DNA of 36,541 nucleotides from Deltaproteobacteria bacterium (GTDB taxonomy: Bacteria > Desulfobacterota > Desulfuromonadia > Geobacterales > Pseudopelobacteraceae): assembly GCA_019162745.1 (NCBI GenBank), contig JAFLLC010000142.1:1-36541 (forward strand). Reading direction: 5' to 3'. A program made the position numbers and the translations under genes. The notes under the pieces are model-generated. The model was not told the DNA's origin and did not search any database. It was given only the letters and a program-made list of their open reading frames with translations. How positions within the stretch are numbered: position 1 is the stretch's first letter; each line of letters starts with the position of its first letter. Of the stretch, positions 25,001-31,038 are shown one piece after another.

Positions 25001-27040
25001 CTTTATCGCGAGATTAAACCCATTGCACTTGCACCTGAAGAGGAAAGACCAGATTGGTGGAATGCGTTTCACAGTAAAGCCAAGATTTATTCTCAATCTG
25101 ATAAATTTTGCGGAACGGCAGACATAATTTTCCCTAATGACAAGTTTTTTCAGAATCTATTTAAAAACACTGATGATGTTGAATTTGTCTGGTATCCGGA
25201 AGATGGCTCGCTTAGCGAATGGACAAACTTTTTCCGAACATTCGATGTTGCTCTACTAACTACCTCTGTTACTGAAAAATTAGATAACACCATCGTTCCA
25301 GAAATCAACAAAAAGAACCGCTATGTAACAGAATCCGCAATCAAGATGATCGCATCATGGCTTAAAGAGAACCGCAGGTCAGAATACGAAGCACTATTGA
25401 AGGATGGCCGATTTAATCAATTGATGCTTTTGAATGAAGCGTGTGTAACTGAGGACATTTCTATTGAATTCTGCCTTGAAACAGAGGATTGGAATTATGA
25501 TTCTCAACATGGTGTGTATCCTGCATTTTGGGATAACACAAAACACATCCTTTATTACAAAAACAAGGTCAATATAAGTAAGCTTGCCCAAGTTTTGGCA
25601 AAACCACTTACAAGATATTACAAGGATTTAGCAAACTGGATTGAATTGGTATTGGGTGCTGATAGTTTAGAAAGAATCTATGAGTACAACTGGAATATTC
25701 CTCGTGAAATTAACGATCTATATCGCGAATGCAAATCACCACTTCTGCTCGAAAAAGAAGAGCCGAAAGAAGACATTATAAAATTAACAGAAGCTCCGCT
25801 CGAGTCTGAAAGTGCGGAGGATTCCCTTGAAGAAGAGCACAAGGATCAATTAGACAGCAAAGACCCCGTCGAAGAAAAATCGCAATCTCCTTCAACAGTG
25901 CCTGCTACATCTCCATCAGCACCCGCACCAATATTCAAAAAAAACAACCCGGAAGAACCAAAGCAGCTTGATGATCTGGATGAAGATATTATAGATCCGG
26001 AAGAAAAGGTTGCTGCCACTTCAATCACCACTGCATTTGATTACACCGACTCGTTGAAAGCAGCCTTCACACAAAAAGGACTGACTCAATTTAACGATGA
26101 AGTGACGAATCACATTAACAATAGTGATGAAGGAATATTGTCTAATCCCAGTCGTCGTGCGGGCAAGCTGGCTTCGGAATACCTGGAAAATATAATTAAA
26201 GAGCCAACTGCCGAGGCAAGGCGCAAAGAGACTGAACGCAGTTTACTGGAACCGCCAAATGAAGCCGTACGCTCTTCATTGTATGATTGGTACCAGGGGA
26301 AATGTCAAATATGCGGTGACACTTGGCCGAAGAAAGACGGCAACCCATACTTTGCCGCAGCGTATATTGTAGAACGTCAGCACAAACGCTGGCTGGATGA
26401 ACCGGGGAATTCGCTATGCCTTTGCGCCAAGCATTTTGCACAGTGGCGACTTGCAACAAAACTGGTAAAAACCGAGATAACAGAACAGATTGGCAAACTG
26501 AAACTGCAAAGTGAGGGTGGTGACGGTGATTTATCAATACGCTTTCAATTGGTGGACCAGGAAGTTGTTATCAATCTCTGCGAACGACATGCGTTGGCGT
26601 TAAGGGGTTTGGTAGAGGTTGCTAATATTCCGAAGACAATTTCTCCTATCGTTATCCTTTCAAGCACTGAGCAAATTAAGCAAATTATCTCCACAAACGG
26701 ATTGTCTCCACAAATACAGACAATTCCGTGTAAGGAAACTTCCGATACTCACCTTTCTCCAACGACTAACTGTCCGTATTGTCAAGTCGCAGTTAATAGC
26801 AACAAACTCGAAACGCACAAGAAGGAAAGATGCCCTAAACGCCCTAATATACCTGCACCCCGATACATTCCAATTAGCGCTTCACAGCGGACGAGTCAAC
26901 GTCAATCAATAGCAGGCAGCGCGATTGTGATTTCAAAGCCAAGCATTCCTCTTGCGAAAGTAGCAAATGGACGAAGAAGGTGTAGATTCTGTACCGGTTA
27001 TGCAATGGCCGGGAGCGATGTATGTTACTCATGCGGATGA
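22010..27040 (+). CDS. Sacsin/HSP90-like GHKL ATPase with HNH-like and zinc-finger C-terminus
   Basis: The 1676-aa protein starts with a GHKL ATPase domain of the sacsin/HSP90 type: N-box FELIQNAEDNSY (45-56) and GEKGIGFKSVFRI (114-126). The middle, about 1000 residues, is not recognised. An acidic, proline-rich linker at about 1250-1340 precedes a small HNH-like zinc region (CQICG at 1432-1436, NSLCLCAKHF later). Then come a C2HC-like finger (CPYC at 1588-1591, H and C following) and a C-terminal CRFC...CYSC pair. ATP-driven sacsin-like proteins occur in defence loci; substrates are unknown. The start is TTG 22010 with AAGGAG 7 nt upstream; the ATG at 22006 is out of frame and stops after three codons. 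A/T-rich but intact. Confidence 0.85.
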   Translation: MGKQDYINSIREEYSDLDDMPRQTISSSVRILADDLYAKDSHFIFELIQNAEDNSYPDKVEAQLRFEIGQFEIDGQKQTSLIVHNNEIGFSEQNVRAICMVGHSTKKKVNGYIGEKGIGFKSVFRITNCPYIFSNGFQFCLPEKDEETGLGYIVPSWVSEAPKEISPNETSIVLPLKNNKKDLDSVVKALREIAPETILFLKKLKKLAITISLPGSADTYILLLEKKVVKTVDDSQLIELTCKKHETDKEDISEIYTYWLTEMEFEKPKDVQHEKRTGIESRVVTVAIPLDGKASKGKLFAYLPVWENTGIPFLINADFLLVSSREGVHENEDWNIWLRNCVVNTYVTSFLALLNDPDIPFKTKVTGYASIPVQTHRPFLEPVTDRIRTLLSENKCILTLPDKSLVKPSDARLCYNNFRELLDETETLPAYFINVVQIVCPEMETYSSGLKTIGVKIFTLQDILCCFADVAWLKRHELIWFVKLFRYLKTLKFDPLALQNCKIIPVKGEDSYSLSCDKILPIYFPPDDDDKNVLENVPEWLMELVSITELDSTFVDLLDKQKDHVEIKKWMEETLRVYGFSKENYCTDIIAKLAANITVLDAKQIITATKWLEQNVSKGFDWDSLPVILDDGSKILLADARKKKIVVPETYNKECGWQHIWPSISNSSHFIALSDAYSLMPSDWFDNIQTLNYPGFNISNNKWFTVPEIYVEEKAIVMKCYNEAAATRRNESSIIYGVIPFKLCSEYQGQFCESFSNALIAFIKQLPIPDSKTYSYSREMFEIGLYARGSYEYRGTNWRYDEGTILKLLRSKPWLSTTKGFVKPSQAFLPNNSTKEILGDAVPYFEGTLPANICALLGICSELTVAELVRQLRVNSGTDTTSQELTARVYQELYNRTEHGLSNIGDIFSKEPLIYVSSSNQNKKWFKSGECVWEDASEILGNDFAYLQKAYPRIGSFFIFRLGIKIKIDSECFANRWLKLQEAPLDDTKKQRELLERLYREIKPIALAPEEERPDWWNAFHSKAKIYSQSDKFCGTADIIFPNDKFFQNLFKNTDDVEFVWYPEDGSLSEWTNFFRTFDVALLTTSVTEKLDNTIVPEINKKNRYVTESAIKMIASWLKENRRSEYEALLKDGRFNQLMLLNEACVTEDISIEFCLETEDWNYDSQHGVYPAFWDNTKHILYYKNKVNISKLAQVLAKPLTRYYKDLANWIELVLGADSLERIYEYNWNIPREINDLYRECKSPLLLEKEEPKEDIIKLTEAPLESESAEDSLEEEHKDQLDSKDPVEEKSQSPSTVPATSPSAPAPIFKKNNPEEPKQLDDLDEDIIDPEEKVAATSITTAFDYTDSLKAAFTQKGLTQFNDEVTNHINNSDEGILSNPSRRAGKLASEYLENIIKEPTAEARRKETERSLLEPPNEAVRSSLYDWYQGKCQICGDTWPKKDGNPYFAAAYIVERQHKRWLDEPGNSLCLCAKHFAQWRLATKLVKTEITEQIGKLKLQSEGGDGDLSIRFQLVDQEVVINLCERHALALRGLVEVANIPKTISPIVILSSTEQIKQIISTNGLSPQIQTIPCKETSDTHLSPTTNCPYCQVAVNSNKLETHKKERCPKRPNIPAPRYIPISASQRTSQRQSIAGSAIVISKPSIPLAKVANGRRRCRFCTGYAMAGSDVCYSCG

Positions 27041-27140
27041 GAAGTTTTACAAAAAATCAATAAAGAACTAAATATTAAAATGCTTATAGTAATAAACTGC
27101 CCAAATGACGACAAGAAATATGCAATGGGAGAATTGGCAT

Positions 27141-27308
27141 ATGGGGTCACTATCCGACAAACTGGAAGTATTGCGGTTAAAGCGTGAAAGTTGGGTGCAG
27201 GCAAACTGCGTCAACAACTTTGACGAAGGCATAAAGCGCCTGATGTATGAAATGTACCCGGATAGCAATTCCATTATCAGATTGGTTAGCGTATTTGAAT
27301 TGAGGTAA
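27141..27308 (+). CDS. Small helical protein upstream of the metallopeptidase
   Basis: A 55-aa helical protein (SDKLEVLRLKRESWVQANCV... RLMYEMYPDSNSIIRLVSVF). ATG 27141 follows GGGAG by 9 nt; ATG 27105 would add 12 residues but lacks a ribosome site. It ends 6 nt before the metallopeptidase start. Small protein plus ImmA-like peptidase resembles a regulator/protease pair, but no HTH is visible. Not recognised. Confidence 0.5.
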   Translation: MGSLSDKLEVLRLKRESWVQANCVNNFDEGIKRLMYEMYPDSNSIIRLVSVFELR

Positions 27309-27314
27309 TAAACC

Positions 27315-27842
27315 ATGGAAATAGTCATCAAGATGAACCGAAATATTCCTGAAAAGAGTGAGTTGCAGAAATTTATAGATTATCTGATGATTACATTTCC
27401 CCTGATAAGGACAGGCAAGGTATTTATTCTCATTGAGAAAACCAGGAATCTATACTTAAAAGCCGACTGTGGAAACCTCTGCGGATATGAATGTAAAGAT
27501 GGAAAAAAGGTGTCACGCATGACCATGAAACTTCCCAAAGTATATACACTGCAAAGGGTTATTGTAACCTTGGCGCATGAATATTGTCACTCGCTTCAGT
27601 CGGATAGGAGTGAAAATGTGCATTTTATGGGCGGCTTATCCCGAAAAGAGAAAGCGGCTGGTGGGAACGAGCGTGAATTAGAGGCTGATGTATTTGGAGT
27701 GAAAGTTGCGTCTGAGTACATGAATATCCATCCGCATACCCTTCTTGAAGAATTATGGGATGTTGGATTGTACAGAATATCAAAACCGGCTTGCGCGGAA
27801 AAGTTTGGTTATGTTCATCTGAAGAGAGATGGCTGTGTATAA
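27315..27842 (+). CDS. ImmA/IrrE-like zinc metallopeptidase
   Basis: The 175-aa protein has a gluzincin-type HExxH motif, HEYCH (88-92), followed by ERELEAD (about 119-125), which can give the third zinc ligand, as in ImmA/IrrE and M78-type peptidases. Such enzymes cleave a specific repressor, often encoded next door, to switch on mobile-element or stress genes. There is no signal peptide, so it should act in the cytosol. It is 6 nt downstream of the 55-aa gene, with GAGG inside that gene's end. The substrate could be that small protein or the distant XRE repressor at 555; neither can be tested here. Confidence 0.75.
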   Translation: MEIVIKMNRNIPEKSELQKFIDYLMITFPLIRTGKVFILIEKTRNLYLKADCGNLCGYECKDGKKVSRMTMKLPKVYTLQRVIVTLAHEYCHSLQSDRSENVHFMGGLSRKEKAAGGNERELEADVFGVKVASEYMNIHPHTLLEELWDVGLYRISKPACAEKFGYVHLKRDGCV

Positions 27843-27872
27843 AAACGTTACGCAAACATTGGGTTGCACAAC

Positions 27873-27891
27873 GGCAGGAATCTGTCTTGCC
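27873..27891 (+). terminator. Weak stem-loop after metallopeptidase gene
   Basis: GGCAGGAATCTGTCTTGCC can form a 7-bp stem with one G-U pair and a 5-base loop, 31 bases after the stop. No U-tract follows, so it is at best a weak terminator or an mRNA stabiliser. Confidence 0.2.
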
Positions 27892-27912
27892 AAACTACAA
27901 ACAATTTAACCA

Positions 27913-27933
27913 AGGTCGCTAAATGGTGAAGGT
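27913..27933 (+). repeat. Module-boundary repeat, copy C
   Basis: AGGTCGCTA ... TGGTGAAGGT, 71 nt after the metallopeptidase stop and 43 nt before the zinc microprotein. The most divergent of the three copies. Confidence 0.5.
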
Positions 27934-27976
27934 CTGATGATATCTTGATCATATCTTAAACTTGGAGGACAGTATC

Positions 27977-28117
27977 ATGACACCAGACCTTCTTGAAGAC
28001 CTTATCGCCTTTGTTTATGCCACGGAACCAGACAAAAGTAATACCTGCCCAATCTGCGGAGGGGATCTTGAAGAAAATGATGATGGTAAACTGACCTGCC
28101 CTGAATGCGATGGATGA
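27977..28117 (+). CDS. Zinc-ribbon microprotein (two CxxC pairs)
   Basis: This 46-aa protein reads MTPDLLEDLIAFVYATEPDK, then SNTCPICGGDLEENDDGKLT and CPECDG. Two CxxC pairs 13 residues apart (24-27 and 41-44) make a compact zinc ribbon, with an acidic helical N-terminus. A strong GGAGGA precedes ATG 27977. It is the first gene after repeat copy C and lies 99 nt upstream of the IHF-like gene on the same strand. Zinc ribbons of this size often bind nucleic acid or another protein; the role is unknown. Confidence 0.7.
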   Translation: MTPDLLEDLIAFVYATEPDKSNTCPICGGDLEENDDGKLTCPECDG

Positions 28118-28216
28118 TCATGTTTATCTTTCTACGTTTCCAAAGTGCATGGAAATACTGGAAAACGATCCGTTCCGAATGTAGTATAGATGCATCTTTA
28201 TCCAGTTGGGGGAACA

Positions 28217-28498
28217 ATGACAAAAGCAGACATTTTTGAAAAAGTCCAGGAATGTATCGGCCTATCCAAAAAAGAATCCGCAGAGATGGTAGAAGCCGTC
28301 TTTGCTATCATGAAAAGTACGCTTGAATCCGGCGAGAATCTCAAAATATCCGGCTTCGGCAGTTTTATTGTTAAACAAAAGAAAGATCGACGTGGCCGCA
28401 ACCCTCAGACGGGCGAGACTATTACCATTGAAGCCAGGCGGATATTGACGTTCAAGCCGAGTGGTACCCTTCGCGATAACATCAACAAGCAGCCATAA
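28217..28498 (+). CDS. IHF/HU-family DNA-bending protein (IHF alpha-like)
   Basis: The 93-aa protein matches the whole HU/IHF fold: MTKADIFEKVQECIGLSKKE, NLKISGFGSF, the DNA-inserting arm with RRGRNPQTGETI, and RRILTFKPSGTL. The arm and GRNPQTGE proline are most like IHF alpha. It would bend DNA as a dimer with itself or with host IHF beta. ATG 28217 is chosen (GGGGGA upstream) over the TTG-type extension at 28190. Its stop overlaps the nuclease ATG by 1 nt (TAATG), so the two are translationally coupled. It may serve the Mrr protein or help assemble recombination complexes of the island. Confidence 0.9.
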   Translation: MTKADIFEKVQECIGLSKKESAEMVEAVFAIMKSTLESGENLKISGFGSFIVKQKKDRRGRNPQTGETITIEARRILTFKPSGTLRDNINKQP

Positions 28499-29394
28499 TG
28501 GCAAGAAGACGAAAAGAAAAATCTTTCCCTGAGTTTGTTTTTGGAATTTTTATCTTATTTGTGGTTATGGGAGTCATAAGCCCTAAGCTCAGGCAACAGA
28601 TGCTCTCTACCTTTGCATCAACCCTAACTTTTTTTGTCATTTTGGGGATTTTCGGGCTTGTAATTTACCTCATTATTCAAGCCAATAAAACAAAGGAAGA
28701 TCCTCTTACAATTAGGAATTCTGACCGCAATCCTGCCAGCAACCCTTCTATTTCAAAAATTCATAATCATTCAAAAGATACCGGAAAATTTGACATCGGT
28801 ATTGCCCCGCAACCCATTACTACTGAGACAAAGCCCAAGCAATGGGACGAAACAATATTAAAAATAATTGAATGGCGACGTTTTGAAATCATTACAAAAG
28901 AATTTTTGAGAATGAGCGGTTTTGAAGCCACTAATACTAAAACAGGTGCTGATGGTGGAGTTGATATCACCATCCACAAAACCAGTAACCCTGAATCCAA
29001 AGGTATTGTTCAGTGTAAAGCCTGGAATACTTACAAAGTCGGGATCAAGATTGTCAGAGAGCTTTTCGGGGTAATGGCTGCAGATAGAATTTCAATGGGG
29101 ATGGTGATTACTTCTGGCGAGTTCACCTCTGAAGCGGAAGAATTTGCCAAAGGCAAGATGACGCTGGTGTCAGGGCAGAAGTTTCTGGAGTTAATCCGGA
29201 AGCTACCAGCTGATAAACAGCAACATCTTCTGGATGTAGCACTTGAGGGAGATTATCATACACCGACTTGTCCTCAATGTGATGATAAAATGATGCTTAG
29301 AGAATCTTCAAAAGGCAGGAATGCAGGCGGGCAGTTTTGGGGTTGTGTTCATTATCCCCGATGCAGGCAGACGCTTGTTTACAAGGAAGCGTGA
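28498..29394 (+). CDS. Membrane-anchored Mrr-type restriction endonuclease with zinc finger
   Basis: The 298-aa protein has two N-terminal transmembrane segments (about 12-28 and 40-62), a linker, an Mrr_cat PD-(D/E)xK nuclease domain (about 118-235: WRRFEIITKEFLRMSGF, GADGGVDI with Asp156, and VQCKAW with Gln172/Lys174), and a C-terminal topoisomerase-type zinc finger (C258, C261, C283, C289). Family knowledge: Mrr-like enzymes cut modified or foreign DNA; membrane-tethered versions may act on incoming DNA at the envelope. The start is 1 nt overlapped with the IHF-like gene. After the stop there are 445 bases without an intact gene, filled by the IS21 remnant. Intact. Confidence 0.88.
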   Translation: MARRRKEKSFPEFVFGIFILFVVMGVISPKLRQQMLSTFASTLTFFVILGIFGLVIYLIIQANKTKEDPLTIRNSDRNPASNPSISKIHNHSKDTGKFDIGIAPQPITTETKPKQWDETILKIIEWRRFEIITKEFLRMSGFEATNTKTGADGGVDITIHKTSNPESKGIVQCKAWNTYKVGIKIVRELFGVMAADRISMGMVITSGEFTSEAEEFAKGKMTLVSGQKFLELIRKLPADKQQHLLDVALEGDYHTPTCPQCDDKMMLRESSKGRNAGGQFWGCVHYPRCRQTLVYKEA

Positions 29395-29440
29395 TAGCTT
29401 ACTGTCACCAGCTGCTCTTTATTAAACTTCTCGGCCATAT

Positions 29441-29626
29441 TTACCCTTCTTCTGTAGCTTCCTTAACTCCCACGGCGGCTGCGGATTGCCCTGCTGCCAA
29501 AGCACAGAAGCTTGTACGGATTATTCTTTTGACGGTGTTGCGGGCAAGATTCAAGTCGCGAGCTATCTCACGAATTCCCTTGCCGTCTCTAAAATGCGCC
29601 TGACGAACTTTACGAATAGTTTCCAC
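29441..29626 (-). pseudogene. istA: istA 5' remnant (IS21-family transposase)
   Basis: From GTG 29626 the minus strand reads VETIRKVRQAHFRDGKGIRE and then IARDLNLARNTVKRIIR, the typical N-terminal HTH of IS21-family IstA. AGGAG precedes the start. After about 37 codons the homology stops and an unrelated tail runs to a stop at 29441, so most of istA and all of istB are deleted. Another frame across 29400-29520 reads LWQQGNPQPPWELRKLQKKG, perhaps a piece of another lost gene; not identified. Confidence 0.8.
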
Positions 29627-29690
29627 GATCAGCCTCTCCTTTAATCTCCTCTCTCATTAGAATAACGAGAATATGGAGGGGGTGCTGGGG

Positions 29691-29855
29691 TGGGTCAATT
29701 TTGGAAGCCGATTTAGCCTAAAAGTGGGTCATTATTGCACGCCGATTCACAGTACATCCAAGAAACCATCGCCCCATAATCACTGTGATTCAACCCGGCT
29801 GAGGTAGGTCAAAAATTGACGCCGATGGCGGGTCATTTTTCAATGCCTATTGACA
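29691..29855. repeat. IS21-type multiple terminal repeats
   Basis: On the plus strand the units are TGGGTCAATTTTGGAAGCCG (29691), GTGGGTCATTATTGCACGCC (29724), GTAGGTCAAAAATTGACGCC (29804) and GCGGGTCATTTTTCAATGCC (29829). They are the transposase-binding repeats of an IS21 left end. Confidence 0.7.
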
Positions 29856-30622
29856 TGTAGCGCTTTGAAATCGAAAAGGTCCATATCGGCAAGTTGCGAT
29901 GGATTTACCCTTTGCAGGCTTCTGAAGATGTTGGCCACACGGTCCGATTGGTCTTTGTCCCACTCACTAAGCATCGCTTTAACAGCTTGTCGCTTCGAAT
30001 CTTCTTGAGAGCCGCACAGATTGTTCGGGATGATGGGGTACGCCCGGTCGCGTGCAACCTGTGCGATGTCCTTTTCGCGGCAGTAAGCCAATGGCCGAAT
30101 AACAACATTGCGCTTGTCGTCACTGAGGAGCTTTGGCGGCATGGCTGACAACTTGGCCTGAAAGAACATGTTCAGGAACATCGTCTCAACGATGTCATCC
30201 ATGTGATGGCCAAGAGCGATCTTGGTTGCCCCAATCTTCTCTGCAAAGCCGTACAAGTTGCCCCGCCGCAGCCGACTACACAGAGGACACGTTTTCTTAC
30301 CCTCGGGAATCTTCGACCGAACTATTGAGTACGTGTCTACCTCTATTATGTAGTAGTCAATGCCATTTGCTTCAAAGTAGTTGGGCAGAATATGCTCTGG
30401 AAAACCCGGTTTCTTCTGGTCCAGGTTCACAGCAACGACTTCGAAGTTGATCTTAGCGACTCGCTGTAAATGTAGAAGAGCGTCAAGCATCACGAATGAG
30501 TCTTTGCCCCCGCTTATCCCGGCCAAAATTTTGTCACCATCCTCGATCATCTGATAGTCGACTACTGCCTTGCCGACATGCCGATAGATAATTTTTAAAC
30601 TGTTTTCTGTGTCTTTACTCAT
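29840..30622 (-). CDS. ttcA: Island-borne TtcA, tRNA 2-thiocytidine synthase
   Basis: The 260-aa protein is a complete TtcA: PP-loop SGGKDS (37-42), the CxxC pair CPLC (Cys112, Cys115) and Cys203 in NNLCG, which together ligate the iron-sulfur cluster, and the end motif LFDF. It activates C32 of certain tRNAs with ATP for sulfur insertion. It differs clearly from the host copy at the same place ([14 protein letters not shown] versus SGGKDSYVMLLLLEDL), so it is not a duplicate of the broken gene. ATG 30622 overlaps the ginD stop by 4 nt, placing it in the recombinase operon. The last residues (HVNRH) and the stop derive from an inserted IS21 end, but the conserved domain is complete. Confidence 0.93.
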   Translation of the reverse strand: MSKDTENSLKIIYRHVGKAVVDYQMIEDGDKILAGISGGKDSFVMLDALLHLQRVAKINFEVVAVNLDQKKPGFPEHILPNYFEANGIDYYIIEVDTYSIVRSKIPEGKKTCPLCSRLRRGNLYGFAEKIGATKIALGHHMDDIVETMFLNMFFQAKLSAMPPKLLSDDKRNVVIRPLAYCREKDIAQVARDRAYPIIPNNLCGSQEDSKRQAVKAMLSEWDKDQSDRVANIFRSLQRVNPSQLADMDLFDFKALHVNRH

Positions 30623-31038
30623 GCTCTGGGTCCTCTCTTTAATTCTTCCGGCCGTTCCTTCACTAGCACCCTGAGATCGAGATTAGGGATCGATGAAGCG
30701 TTGGCGAGCATCCTGTCAATCATGCGTAGCTGCTGAGCATTCTTTTCTTCCAGGTCTCTGACGTCTCTCTCAAGTCGAGCAATACGCTCTTGAGCGGTCA
30801 CATCTGAGCGTGTGATGCTCGAAACAACCTCTGGTGTAACCCCACGAAGGTCGGACTTCCGTTTTTTGTACTTGGTATAAATTCCTGTGTACGTGCACAG
30901 TGTTTGACGTGTAGTCTTGATTCCAAGCTGCAATTCAACTGCTTTTGTAAGCAGTTCCCAACGCAACGCCCCTTTCCAATCGGCAATCAATCGTTCGATG
31001 CGACGTTGATCTTGTGTCGTGATACTGGGGGAACCCAT
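30619..31038 (-). CDS. ginD: GinD-like accessory protein (HTH plus coiled coil)
   Basis: The 139-aa protein has an N-terminal helical region that looks like a DNA-binding domain ([43 protein letters not shown]) followed by a coiled coil (about 80-115, [17 protein letters not shown]). It is the fourth gene of the recombinase operon, starting directly after the ginC stop. Position, size and architecture match GinD of GInt islands and the TnpC accessory protein of Tn554, which assist recombination. The symbol is assigned by context and architecture. Its stop overlaps the ttcA start. Confidence 0.75.
   Translation of the reverse strand: MGSPSITTQDQRRIERLIADWKGALRWELLTKAVELQLGIKTTRQTLCTYTGIYTKYKKRKSDLRGVTPEVVSSITRSDVTAQERIARLERDVRDLEEKNAQQLRMIDRMLANASSIPNLDLRVLVKERPEELKRGPRA

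Larger units (their letters stand above)
29441..29855 (-). mobile_element. Decayed IS21-family element
   Basis: The element's left end begins at 29855 (minus strand TGTCAATAGGCATTG) and is followed by the repeats characteristic of IS21 ends, then the truncated istA. Four copies of a GGTCA...GCCGAT-like unit are visible on the plus strand near 29691, 29724, 29804 and 29829. The right end and istB are missing. The start of the element forms the last codons and stop of the neighbouring ttcA. Confidence 0.75.

Noticed and set aside
4007-27040. Assignment as BREX
   Set aside because: No PglZ alkaline phosphatase-like or BrxC/PglY ATPase protein; the WYL regulator alone is not diagnostic.
29337-29603. 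Plus-strand open frame over the IS21 remnant
   Set aside because: Antisense to clear istA homology and overlapping the end of the Mrr gene; no homology.
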